This document shows, piece by piece, positions 40,858 through 49,545 of a stretch of 64,000 nucleotides of DNA. The position numbers were made by a program, and so were the translations under genes. The stretch lies in contig CP119753.1 of the NCBI GenBank assembly GCA_029319145.1, positions 372,001 to 436,000 on the forward strand, written 5' to 3'. Positions within the stretch are counted from its first letter, which is position 1; each line of letters opens with the position of its first letter. The notes below the pieces were generated by a model. That model searched no databases. It was not told the origin of the DNA and saw only the letters and a program-made list of their open reading frames with translations. This DNA comes from Microbacter sp. GSS18. Its GTDB lineage: Bacteria > Actinomycetota > Actinomycetes > Actinomycetales > Microbacteriaceae.

Positions 40858-41076
40858 GTCCAGCGGCGCGGCGCCCGAGAACAGGGTCCGCACGCTCGAG
40901 ATGTCGAATTCGTCCACGATCGGATGCTTGGCGAGGGCCACGGCGATCGGCGGGGCGATGTAGATGTAGATGTAGGTGCACTGGTGCGTCTGGATCAGCC
41001 GCAGGAACTCGACCAGGTCGAACTTCGGCATCGTCACCATGCTCGCGCGGCGCTGCAGCGCCAGGTTGAGCAGCAT
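40858..41076 (-). pseudogene. Remnant of an AMP-binding acyl-CoA/4-coumarate-CoA ligase
   Basis: A 73-residue piece (MLLNLALQRRASMVTMPKFD, then LVEFLRLIQTHQCTYIYI, APPIAVALAKHPIVDEFDIS, SVRTLFSGAAPLD) matches the middle of 4-coumarate-CoA-ligase-type enzymes, including the conserved FSGAAPL segment. The AMP-binding P-loop and the C-terminal domain are absent on both sides. A short (GATGTA)3 microsatellite adds one Tyr-Ile unit. The surrounding 40666-40857 and 41077-41128 hold no recognisable gene. Confidence 0.8.
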
Positions 41077-41128
41077 CGTGTGTCGTGCGACCGGCAGCGC
41101 CGCCGGTCGCCGTCCATCATGCCACGCT

Positions 41129-41161
41129 GGGACCGAGTTTCACAGTCGATGAAACTCGGTC
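41129..41161 (-). terminator. Terminator after the amino-acid dehydrogenase gene
   Basis: A perfect 13-bp stem GGACCGAGTTTCA with a seven-base loop, 12 bp beyond the minus-strand stop at 41173. Confidence 0.8.
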
Positions 41162-41172
41162 CACGGGGATGC

Positions 41173-42249
41173 TCAGCCGGCGAGCGCGCCCTGATGCTCT
41201 CCGGCCGACAGGCGCTCGGCGGCGAGCTCCTCGGCGGCGGCGAGCGGCGTGACGCCGCGCCGCTCGGACTCGTCGTAGATGCGTCGCAGGGTGTCGCCGA
41301 TCGCGCCCACGCGCGCCATGATGTCGCTGCGCGTGCCGAGATGCTTGGCCTCGAGGTCGAGGTAGATCACGCCGCCCGCATTGACGACGAAGTCGGGGGC
41401 GTAGAGGATGCCGCGATCGGCGAGCCGCTGCGCGCCCGCGTGGTCGGCGAGCGGATTGTTGGCCGGTCCGCACACCGCGCGGGTGTCGAGCGCGTCGATG
41501 ACGGCGTCGGTGAGGAGTCCGCCGATGCCGGCGGGGACGAAGACGTCCGACGGCGACAGGTGCTCGGTGCCCGGCAGCGCCCATTCGGCGCCGAGCTCGA
41601 GCGCGAGGTCGCGCTTGAGCGCGTTCACGTCGGTCACCGTCAGGTGCGCACCCTCGGCGGCGAGCCGCACCGCGAGGCGGCTGCCGACCTGCCCGAGACC
41701 GGAGATCGTGATGCGGCGTCCCGCGACATCGGGCGAACCCGTGGTGCGTTCGAGGGTCGCGCGCAGCGACTCGTAGACGCCGAGGCTCGTGGGCCCGGCG
41801 GGCTCGCCCGAGCCGCCGACGGCGTCGGGGAGACCAACGACGTGCTCGGTGCGCTCGCTCACGACGAGCATGTCCTCGGTGGTCGAGCCGACGTCCTCGG
41901 CGGTGCGATACAGGCCGTGCATGCTCTGCACGGCGTCGCCGAGGTCGAGGAAGGCCGCGCGCCGTCGCTCGGCGTCCAGGAGGTCGCCCGGCGTGAGCGC
42001 GATGACCGACTTGCCGCCGCCGGCGTCCAGTCCCGCCGCGGCGTTCTTCAGCGTCATGGCCGCCGACAGGCGCAGGGCGTCGCCGAGGGCGTCGCTCCAG
42101 TGGGGGTACGTCCACAGGCGGGCGCCGCCGAGGGCGGACCCGAGCACGGAGGAGTGCAGGGCGACGGTGATGAACAGACCGCTGCGGCGACCCGTGATCA
42201 CCTCCACGCGCTCGTGGGTGAAATCGGGCAGGGGCAGGGTTTGCGTCAT
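41173..42249 (-). CDS. Glu/Leu/Phe/Val dehydrogenase family protein
   Basis: A 358-residue NAD-dependent amino-acid dehydrogenase. The family's glycine-rich catalytic loop with the active Lys is replaced or shortened around GARLWTYPH and LSAAMTLKNAAAGLDAGGGKSVI, where K in MTLKNA and GGGKSV match Leu/Phe/Val dehydrogenases. The Rossmann fold is ITISGLGQVGSRLAVRLAAEG. The motif APDFVVNAGGVI is diagnostic. Likely branched-chain or phenylalanine oxidative deamination. Start MTQTLPLPDF is preferred, with AGGAAGA upstream. Confidence 0.92.
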   Translation of the reverse strand: MTQTLPLPDFTHERVEVITGRRSGLFITVALHSSVLGSALGGARLWTYPHWSDALGDALRLSAAMTLKNAAAGLDAGGGKSVIALTPGDLLDAERRRAAFLDLGDAVQSMHGLYRTAEDVGSTTEDMLVVSERTEHVVGLPDAVGGSGEPAGPTSLGVYESLRATLERTTGSPDVAGRRITISGLGQVGSRLAVRLAAEGAHLTVTDVNALKRDLALELGAEWALPGTEHLSPSDVFVPAGIGGLLTDAVIDALDTRAVCGPANNPLADHAGAQRLADRGILYAPDFVVNAGGVIYLDLEAKHLGTRSDIMARVGAIGDTLRRIYDESERRGVTPLAAAEELAAERLSAGEHQGALAG

Positions 42250-42450
42250 TGCGATCTTCCTTCGGCCGGCCTTGTGGGCTGTGCGCTCGACGGACGCCGC
42301 GGCTGTGCGGCCTCCGTTCACCATTGTGCCTCACCGCGCCCCGCACGGTCCGCGATCGGCGCCGGCCCAGCGGTCGCCGACCCCCCTGCCGCGGCGCGTT
42401 CGCGCGGAGTACCGTCAGCCGTGGAGGGGGGACAGACAAGGGAGGCAGTC

Positions 42451-42831
42451 ATGTTCGAAGGAGCACAGGGCTGGGCCATCATCGCAGCCTCGGACCTGGC
42501 GCGCGCGCGAGGATTCTACGAGGGCGTGCTGGGGCTCGCACAGACCGAGGAGCAGCCCGGCGACGGCAGTGTGGTCTACGACGTCGGGGGAACCCCGCTG
42601 CTCGTCTACGAGACGAGCTTCGCCGGAACCGCGCAGAACACCGTCTTCGGGTTCGGAACCCCCGATCTCGATCGCGATATGGCCGCGCTGCGCGAGAAGG
42701 GCGTCACCTTCGCGGAGTTCGACTTCGCAGAGCTGACGACCGTGAACGGCGTCGCCGAGCTCGAAGCCGGGCGCTCTGCGTGGTTCTCCGACACGGAGGG
42801 CAACGTCCTCGCGCTGGTCGAGCGGCGTTGA
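42451..42831 (+). CDS. VOC-family (glyoxalase-like) protein
   Basis: A 126-residue single VOC module with the paired beta-alpha-beta-beta-beta pattern: WAIIAASDLARARGFYEGVLGL, then VYDVGGTPLLVYET, FGFGTPDLDRDMAALREKGVTF, and WFSDTEGNVLALVERR (written in parts). Could be a dioxygenase, glyoxalase or antibiotic-binding protein. RBS GGGAGG. Converges on the P-type ATPase with one base between stops. Confidence 0.88.
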   Translation: MFEGAQGWAIIAASDLARARGFYEGVLGLAQTEEQPGDGSVVYDVGGTPLLVYETSFAGTAQNTVFGFGTPDLDRDMAALREKGVTFAEFDFAELTTVNGVAELEAGRSAWFSDTEGNVLALVERR

Positions 42832-42832
42832 G

Positions 42833-44740
42833 TCAGCTCGACGCACTCGCCGTCGCCGCGGCGGTCCGGGCCGCCCCGGCGATCGGCGGGAGTTCGACGC
42901 GCGGTCCGGTCAGTGCCCGCAGGGCGTAGAGGATCGCCGCGAGGTCGACGAACTCCTGCGTCAGCGCTCCCGCGACGGCGGGGATCAGCCCCACCGCCGC
43001 GACGAGCATGAGTCCGATGCTCAGTCCGATGCCGATCCAGATGGCCGCGAAGGCGACCCGCAGCGTGTGACGGCCGATCGAGACGGCGTCGGCCACCTTC
43101 GCCAGCGAGTCCTGCAGGATGACGGCCGACGCGGCGTCCCCGGCCGCGGTGGCGCCCTTGGCGCCCATCGCGATCCCGACATCCGCGGCCGCCAGCACCG
43201 GCGCGTCGTTGACCCCGTCGCCGACCATCAGGACCGGACGCGGGGTCATCCCGGCGGCGAGGTCCACCTTCTGACCCGGCAGCAGCTCGGCGCGCACGTC
43301 GTCGATGCCGACCGCGTGCGCGACGGCTTCGGCGGTCGGGCGCGCGTCGCCGGTGAGCATCGTGACGCGTTCGACGCCGTTCTCACGCAGCCACGCCACG
43401 ACCGCGGCCGTCTCGGGGCGGGGGTCGTCGGCGAGGATGAGCGCGCCGGCATAGCGCCCGTCGACGGCGACGTAGGCGGCGGCCTGGCCGGGCTGCAGCT
43501 CCTCGCGCCGGGTGTCGGGGGCGAGGGCGGCGACGTACGCGGGCTTCCCGACCACGACGGTGCGGCCTCCGATCACGGCGGTCACGCCGTTGGTGGCCGC
43601 CTCTCGCGCCTCGGTCGCCGACGAGACCGGGATGCCGCGCTCGGCGGCGGCGCGGCGGATGCCCTCGGCCAGCACATGGCTGGAGTACTGCTCGGCCGCC
43701 GCCGCGAGACCGAGCAGCTCGTCGGGCGCGATGCCGTCGGCGGTGCGCACCTCGACCAGTTCCGGATGGCCCGCGGTGAGCGTCCCGGTCTTGTCGAACG
43801 CGGCGGACCGGACGCGCGCGAGCTGCTCGATGACCGCCCCGCCCTTGATGATGACGCCGGCCTTGGCGGCCCGTGACAGCCCGCCGAGGAAGGCTACGGG
43901 GGCGGCGATGAGAAGCGGGCAGGGCGTGGCGAGCACGAGCACCTCGGCGAACCGCACCGGGTCGCCCGAGATCCCCCACGCGGCGCCGGCGATCGCCAGC
44001 GATACCGCGGTGAACGGCACGGCGAAGCGATCCGCGAGCCGCACCACGGGCGCGCGGGACTCCTCGGCCTCGCGCACGAGGGCGACGATCTGCTGGTACT
44101 GGCTGTCGGCGCTGCGGCGCACCGCGCGCACGCGCACCGCCCGCTGGCCGTTGACGGCGCCCGAGAGCACCTCGTCGCCGGCGGACCGTGTGACAGGCAT
44201 GCTCTCGCCGGTGATCGACGACTCGTCGAACGTGCCCGCCTCCGTCAGCAGTTCGGCGTCGACCGGAACGATCTCGGCGGGCCGCACGAGCAGCACATCG
44301 CCGACCGCGACGTCGTCCGCCGGGACGTCGCGCACACCGTCGGAGTTCGCCGCGTCGGGGTGCTCGATGACGTGGGCGATGCGCGGCGAGCGGTCCAGCA
44401 GCGCCGTGAGCTCTCGCTTGGCGCGCCGCCCCGCGTAGTCCTCCAGCGCCTCGCCTCCCGAGAGCATGAGCACGATGATGAGCGACGCGATGTACTCGCC
44501 GACGGCCAGCGTCGACACCATCGCGATGACGGCCAGCACGTCCAGCCCGACGTGTCCGCGCAGGACGTCGCGCACCATGCCGACCAGCGTCCACACGACG
44601 AAGCCCGACACGTACACGACCGCGAGCCACATGCTCGTGGTCTGCATGCCGGCCGCCTGCAGGGCGAACACGACGATGCCGACGGCGACGGTGGCGGGGA
44701 TCACGGGATAACGTGCGACGGCGCGGAGGATGCTGCTCAC
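42833..44740 (-). CDS. Heavy-metal translocating P-type ATPase
   Basis: A 635-residue P1B-type ATPase without an N-terminal metal-binding domain. Membrane metal motif ATPCPLLIAAP (TPC variant), actuator TGES (SSITGESMPVT), phosphorylation motif DKTGTLT, hinge GDGVNDAPVLAAADVGIAM. The TPC variant, with no HMA domain, is closer to Co/Zn/Fe-type P1B-4 and related exporters than to CopA. The GTG start (VSSILRAV) gives eight predicted spans. Divergent from the ybaK gene. Confidence 0.92.
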   Translation of the reverse strand: MSSILRAVARYPVIPATVAVGIVVFALQAAGMQTTSMWLAVVYVSGFVVWTLVGMVRDVLRGHVGLDVLAVIAMVSTLAVGEYIASLIIVLMLSGGEALEDYAGRRAKRELTALLDRSPRIAHVIEHPDAANSDGVRDVPADDVAVGDVLLVRPAEIVPVDAELLTEAGTFDESSITGESMPVTRSAGDEVLSGAVNGQRAVRVRAVRRSADSQYQQIVALVREAEESRAPVVRLADRFAVPFTAVSLAIAGAAWGISGDPVRFAEVLVLATPCPLLIAAPVAFLGGLSRAAKAGVIIKGGAVIEQLARVRSAAFDKTGTLTAGHPELVEVRTADGIAPDELLGLAAAAEQYSSHVLAEGIRRAAAERGIPVSSATEAREAATNGVTAVIGGRTVVVGKPAYVAALAPDTRREELQPGQAAAYVAVDGRYAGALILADDPRPETAAVVAWLRENGVERVTMLTGDARPTAEAVAHAVGIDDVRAELLPGQKVDLAAGMTPRPVLMVGDGVNDAPVLAAADVGIAMGAKGATAAGDAASAVILQDSLAKVADAVSIGRHTLRVAFAAIWIGIGLSIGLMLVAAVGLIPAVAGALTQEFVDLAAILYALRALTGPRVELPPIAGAARTAAATASASS

Positions 44741-44795
44741 GTGCTCCAGACTCTCGCGCGGATCCCGACGTGCCAACCGGCGAAGGTCCCGCCGA

Positions 44796-44801
44796 TATCG
44801 T
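44796..44801 (+). promoter_or_regulatory. -10 element of leaderless YbaK-type gene
   Basis: TATCGT followed by six bases and GTG at 44808. Confidence 0.5.
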
Positions 44802-44807
44802 TGTCGC

Positions 44808-45284
44808 GTGACCGCGCATCTTCCCGCCCGCAGCCGCCTCGTCCACGACTCGCTCCGCGCCGCCGGGATCTCCGGCGACATCGTCGTGCTCCCCGACGCC
44901 GCGTCCACGGCGGCTCTTGCCGCCGAGGCGCTCGGGGTGCCCGTCGGGGCGATCGCGAACAGCCTGGTGTTCTTCTCCGACGGCGAGCCGCTCCTGGTGA
45001 TGACCAGCGGCGCGCATCGTGTGGACACCGCCGCGCTCGCCGCTCGCGTGGGGCGGCAGAGCATCAAGCGCGCGACGCCGGATCAGGTGCGCGATGCGAC
45101 GGGGCAGGCGATCGGCGGTGTCGCGCCCACGGGCCATCCCTCGCCGCTGACGACGATCGTCGACGAGGACCTCGCCGGCTTCGACGAGATCTGGGCCGCC
45201 GGCGGCACGCCCCACACCGTGTTCCCCCTCACCTTCGACGAGCTGGTCGCCGTCACCGGCGGGACGGTCGCGAAGGTCGACTGA
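44808..45284 (+). CDS. YbaK/EbsC-family aminoacyl-tRNA deacylase
   Basis: A 158-residue editing-domain protein (VVLPDAASTAALAAEALGV, IANSLVFFSDGEPLLVMTSG, GQAIGGVAPTGHPSPLTTIVD, written in parts; catalytic-site GGVAPTGH). It hydrolyses mischarged tRNAs such as Cys-tRNA(Pro) or Ala-tRNA(Pro). The GTG at 44808 is supported by the leaderless promoter; an ATG at 44730 exists but would overlap the divergent ATPase gene. Confidence 0.9.
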   Translation: MTAHLPARSRLVHDSLRAAGISGDIVVLPDAASTAALAAEALGVPVGAIANSLVFFSDGEPLLVMTSGAHRVDTAALAARVGRQSIKRATPDQVRDATGQAIGGVAPTGHPSPLTTIVDEDLAGFDEIWAAGGTPHTVFPLTFDELVAVTGGTVAKVD

Positions 45285-45299
45285 CACGTCCGCGCGCGA

Positions 45300-45332
45300 C
45301 GAAGGGCCCGGGCGTGGTGCCCGAGCCCTTCG
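45300..45332. terminator. Bidirectional terminator between ybaK-type and subtilase genes
   Basis: A 14-bp stem with one mismatch (CGAAGGGC..GGGC / GCCC..GCCCTTCG) and a five-base loop, between two converging genes. Confidence 0.75.
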
Positions 45333-45347
45333 AAGAGGAGCAGCGCG

Positions 45348-48300
45348 TCAGCCCGCGAAGGCAGCCAGCACCTGGTCCAGCGTGACGCCCTTGTGCTTGA
45401 CCTGGGGCGTCGGCACCGTGTCGGCCGTCGGGTTGCGCACGAGGAAGTTCAACTCCACGAACGCCAGGTCGGCGGCGTCGACGGTCCCGTCGGCGTTGAT
45501 GTCGCCGGCGCGGTCGTCGGTGCCCTTCGCGTCGCGGATCGCGATCGCGTCGAGGATGTCGACCACGTCGTCGCCGTTGACGTCGCCGGCGGCCAGCTCC
45601 GCCATGAACGTCCCCACGGCTCCGGCCGGCTGCCCGTCGGGGCCCGGCGTCGAGAGGGTGATCGGGGCGTGCCAGGTCAGGTGACCGGGCAGCGACACCT
45701 CGATGTCCCACGCGTCGGCGAAGACCTCCAGGCCGCCCGCCCACATCGCGCCGGTCTCATCGGCGGGCATGTCGACGACGGTCCCGTCGGGTGCGGTGAT
45801 CGTCGCCGCCGCGCCGACCGCGGAGTGGTCGAGGTCGGCGTCGGGCCGGCCCGCGTCGGTGAGCAGGCCCTGCGCGAAGAAGCCGCCGAAGACCTGGCTG
45901 GTCGAGGCGAGCGCGTAGACCTGGTCGTACGCGCGCTGCATCATCACGCCGCGGCCGTCGGTGTTCTTCACGTACGTGCTGACCGTGAGGAACCCGGTGG
46001 TCTCGGCGGCGACCGTCTCGGGCACGTCGAACACGAGATCGATCAGCGGGAGGTCGTCGCCGGTGTACTCCTTCTCGCCGTCGAAGACGATCGGCACGTC
46101 CAGTCGCGAGGCCGATGCGCTCGTCTGCGTGATGGTCATCTCACCGGCGATCCGGCCGTACTCCGCGAACGCGTCCTGTGCGACGGCGCGGATGTTGGTC
46201 GTGTCGCGCGGGTTGAAGTACGCCTGCAGCGTCATCTCGCCGAACGACGTGGCGTTGTTGGTCGAGAACGACATCGTGACGGTGTCGCCGACGCGCGCCG
46301 AGGTGGAGCTGGCGTCGCCGAGGACGTATGCCTGGTTGTCCTTGAACCACATGGACTCGACGCGGCCGCCGATGTTGCCGGCGGCATCCAGCCCGAGGAA
46401 GCGGTGCGACTGCACCGCGCTCCAGTTGAGCGGGACGTCGGCGCCGAAGGCGCCGCTCTCGTCGGTGTTCACGGCCATGTAGGGCGTGAGCGAGAACGAG
46501 AAGAACTGCACCAGGTTGTCGGCCTGCGAGATGTCGATGCCGGCGGCGCGGATCGCGTCCACCTCGCCGTCCACGAGCGTGCCCGACAGCGCGAAGCTCG
46601 ACTGGCCGTTCGCGAACTCGTTGACGCTGGACTCGCCCAGGCTCGTCTCGAACACCGGAGCGGTGTTGTCGACGAAGAGGCGCTCGGCGGGCGACGAGAA
46701 CGTCGTCCCGGCGTCGTCCGAGCCGACGGCGCGCAGCGCGTACAGGCCCGGCTCGACGGTCTTCGCCTTGTGGCCGATCGGGAAGTCCTTGTCACCGGTC
46801 AGCGGCAGGTAGTCGCCGTACCACGCGAACGGGCCGTAGCGCAGGCCGTCCTTCATGAGGGTGGCGTCGATCCCGCCGAGGTACCCGATGTCCTCGCCGG
46901 ACTCGGCGTCCACGAGGAACAGGTCGAGCGTGCGTGAGGGCGTGGCGACGCCGAGCGAGAACTTCAGCGCGGGGTCGTAGGTGTCGGTCCCCGTCGACAT
47001 CACGGGCTTGATCATCGTGAAGTCCGAGATCGCGGCGTCGTCGACGCGGAAGCCGAGCGGCAGGCGCAGGGCCTCCTCGTCAGGGTGCTCGACGAGTACG
47101 AAGGCGCCGTACGTGCCCTGGGCGGTCCCGGCGGGCACGGTCAGGGTGACCTTGACCTTCTTCGTCGAGCCCGGGGAGACCTTGACCGTTCCCGGCATGT
47201 CGACGGAGGCGCCGGATGCGACGAAGTCGCCGGTCGCCGCGCCGTGCTCGGTGTCGACCGACAGCGCGTAGGTCGCCGATCTCTTGGCCCGGTTGGTGAT
47301 CTCGATGGTCTTGGTGACCGTCGTGGTCTCGGTGGTGGGGAGCATCCCCATCGACAGCGCGCCGGTGACGTCGTCGACGTGCGTGCTCTGCCCGCGGGTC
47401 TCGGCGACCCACAGCTCGTCCATCACCTGGGCGTCGACGGTGCCGTGGACGGCCTGGCGCGGGTCGACCTGGCCGGCGCCGGACTCGAAGACGCCGGAGT
47501 CGTCGCGCAGGTCGTCGGCGGTGTTCATCAGGCGCGTCTTGACGTCGGCCGGTTCGAGCGCGGGCTCGTGCTCGAGCATGAGCGCCGCGAGCCCCGCCAC
47601 GAACGGCGTGGCCATGGAGGTGCCCGACATGCGCGCGTACGCCTCGTCGTAGGGGATGTCGGCCTTCGGGTCGATCTCCCACGTCGGCACGCTCGACATC
47701 ACCGAGACGCCGGGGGCGGTGATCTCGGGCTTGATGTCGGTGGTGCCGTTGGCGGGGCCCCGCGAGCTGAAGCTCGCGAGCGTGTCGGCTTCGGTGGTCG
47801 CCGTGACGAAGTCGCCGAACGCGACCTCTGCGGCGCCCGCGGCCATCGCCTCGCGCAGCGCGGCGCCGTCGGCGGCGCTGACGCTGAAGGCGGGGACGTA
47901 CAGGTCGTCCTCACCCAGGTAGTACTGGATGTGTCCCTCGGGGCGGTTGTTGACCACGAGCGCGCCGATCGCGCCGCGCTGGCGGGCGTACGAGATCATC
48001 TCGGTGAAGGTGACGGCGCCGCGCTCGATGACGACGATCGCGTCGCGCGGGTTCTTGCCGCTGTAGCCGCGCCACGTACCGTCACCCACATCGACGAGCG
48101 GGAACGTGGCGCCGGCGAGGTCGGTGACCGAGGCGTCGTCGCGCTTCTGCGCGAGAAGGCGCAGGTCGGCGGTCGCGTCGCCCACGGTCGCCTCGGTCGC
48201 GGCGAGCTCGAGCGGGCTGTCGTTGGCGCCGACGGTGATCGCCAGGGCGGACGTGCCGGGGGAGCCCAGCGTCGCGGCCCCGCCGTCGCCGTCGTTGCCC

Positions 48301-49388
48301 GCGGCGATGACGGTCGTCACGCCCGCGAGCGTGAGGTTGTCGGCCGCGATGCTCAGGGGCGACCGGTGGTCGTTGTACGACCCGCCGAGCGACATGTTCA
48401 CGACGTCCATGCCGTCGGCGAGCGCGTGCTCCATGCCCTCGAGGATGTCCTCGGTGAACCCGGACCCGTACGGACCGAGCACGCGGTAGCCGTAGATGTC
48501 GGCCTCGGGCGCGACGCCCCAGGCCGCGGGGCCGCCGAACTCGTCCTGTCCGGCGATGATCCCCGCCACATGCGTGCCGTGGCTGGTGTAGTACGTCGCG
48601 CCGGAGAACTTCTCGGGCTGGCCGCTGGCCTTCCAGTCCGCGTACGTGGTCTCCATCGGGTCGTCGTCGCCGTCGACCGCGTCGTAGCCGCCGGCGTAGA
48701 CGTCCGCGAGCGCGGGGTGGTTGTAGTCGATGCCGGTGTCGAGGACGCCGACCTTGACGCCGTCGCCGGTGATGCCGGCCGCGTGGAGGGCGGCGACCTC
48801 GTCGTACGTGACGCCGCCGCCGGTCAGCGGGGCGTCCTCGCCGGTGGCGGGCTCGGTGAGCTCGACGACCTCGTCAGGCCACACCGCGGCGACGTCGGGG
48901 GAGTCCAGCAGCGTCGTGACGTCGGCGCCGGTGACCGTCATCGCCATGGCGTTGATCGAGCCGCTGAAGCGCTTCTGGATGCCCGTGGCCAGGCCCTTCG
49001 CCTCGGCGAACTTCTCGAAGCGGGCCTGCGACGCGGTCACGGCCCGCTTCGCATCTGACGCCGACAGCGTCTCGCCCCGGACGGCGGCGATGGCGCGCGC
49101 GGTCGCGGCGACCGGCTGGCGCAGCACGACGATGACGTCCTGCGCCGAGTCCGATGCGATGTCGACGCCCGCGGCGACGCGGACCTCGTCGGGCGCGGTC
49201 AGGTCGATCGCGGCGGCGAGGGCCTGGCGCTCGGCGGCGGTGGTGCCGGCCAGGACGTCGGCGGCGTCGACCGGCTGCGCGGCCAGCGCGGGTGCCGGCA
49301 CGAGCAGCGTGCCGACCAGCGTGGCGGCGACCGCCGTGCAGACGGCCGCCCGACGGCCCGCGCGGCGCGGGGATGGAGCTGAGGACAT
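45348..49388 (-). CDS. Secreted subtilisin-like (S8) protease with dockerin-type tail
   Basis: A 1346-residue exported protease. Signal peptide (AAVCTAVAATLVGTLLVPAPALA), an I9-like pro-region, then the S8 domain with D217 (GVLDTGIDYNHP), H270 (SHGTHVAGIIAG) and S591 (SGTSMATPFVAGL). A PA insert (RGAIGALVVNNRPEG) sits between His and Ser. Beta-sandwich modules follow. The C-terminus has two calcium-loop repeats of dockerin type I (DVNGDDVVDILDAIAIRD; DINADGTVDAADLAFVE). Likely extracellular proteolysis or cell-wall protein processing. It faces away from the regulator at 49546. Confidence 0.94.
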   Translation of the reverse strand: MSSAPSPRRAGRRAAVCTAVAATLVGTLLVPAPALAAQPVDAADVLAGTTAAERQALAAAIDLTAPDEVRVAAGVDIASDSAQDVIVVLRQPVAATARAIAAVRGETLSASDAKRAVTASQARFEKFAEAKGLATGIQKRFSGSINAMAMTVTGADVTTLLDSPDVAAVWPDEVVELTEPATGEDAPLTGGGVTYDEVAALHAAGITGDGVKVGVLDTGIDYNHPALADVYAGGYDAVDGDDDPMETTYADWKASGQPEKFSGATYYTSHGTHVAGIIAGQDEFGGPAAWGVAPEADIYGYRVLGPYGSGFTEDILEGMEHALADGMDVVNMSLGGSYNDHRSPLSIAADNLTLAGVTTVIAAGNDGDGGAATLGSPGTSALAITVGANDSPLELAATEATVGDATADLRLLAQKRDDASVTDLAGATFPLVDVGDGTWRGYSGKNPRDAIVVIERGAVTFTEMISYARQRGAIGALVVNNRPEGHIQYYLGEDDLYVPAFSVSAADGAALREAMAAGAAEVAFGDFVTATTEADTLASFSSRGPANGTTDIKPEITAPGVSVMSSVPTWEIDPKADIPYDEAYARMSGTSMATPFVAGLAALMLEHEPALEPADVKTRLMNTADDLRDDSGVFESGAGQVDPRQAVHGTVDAQVMDELWVAETRGQSTHVDDVTGALSMGMLPTTETTTVTKTIEITNRAKRSATYALSVDTEHGAATGDFVASGASVDMPGTVKVSPGSTKKVKVTLTVPAGTAQGTYGAFVLVEHPDEEALRLPLGFRVDDAAISDFTMIKPVMSTGTDTYDPALKFSLGVATPSRTLDLFLVDAESGEDIGYLGGIDATLMKDGLRYGPFAWYGDYLPLTGDKDFPIGHKAKTVEPGLYALRAVGSDDAGTTFSSPAERLFVDNTAPVFETSLGESSVNEFANGQSSFALSGTLVDGEVDAIRAAGIDISQADNLVQFFSFSLTPYMAVNTDESGAFGADVPLNWSAVQSHRFLGLDAAGNIGGRVESMWFKDNQAYVLGDASSTSARVGDTVTMSFSTNNATSFGEMTLQAYFNPRDTTNIRAVAQDAFAEYGRIAGEMTITQTSASASRLDVPIVFDGEKEYTGDDLPLIDLVFDVPETVAAETTGFLTVSTYVKNTDGRGVMMQRAYDQVYALASTSQVFGGFFAQGLLTDAGRPDADLDHSAVGAAATITAPDGTVVDMPADETGAMWAGGLEVFADAWDIEVSLPGHLTWHAPITLSTPGPDGQPAGAVGTFMAELAAGDVNGDDVVDILDAIAIRDAKGTDDRAGDINADGTVDAADLAFVELNFLVRNPTADTVPTPQVKHKGVTLDQVLAAFAG

Positions 49389-49428
49389 GTCTGGGGCCTT
49401 CGTGTTGAGACGGGTGAGACGGTGGTGC

Positions 49429-49444
49429 TGGCATAACAGTGCCA
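49429..49444. promoter_or_regulatory. Candidate operator in the subtilase/regulator intergenic region
   Basis: TGGCATAACAGTGCCA: 5-bp inverted arms TGGCA/TGCCA with a six-base centre. Read on the minus strand the centre contributes TGTTAT, a possible -10 box of the protease gene, so a bound regulator would block it. Confidence 0.4.
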
Positions 49445-49545
49445 AAAGCCACCCGAGGGTACGCTGACGTAAAGACGACATGACTACTTCTCGTCGCGGA
49501 ATCGGTCGGAATCGGCCCGCGCGCCCGGAGAGAGTGGAGGACGTG

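Noticed and set aside
40960..40980. (GATGTA)3 repeat as a phase-variable tract
   Set aside because: Only three units and located in a pseudogene remnant; an insertion of one unit is enough to explain it.
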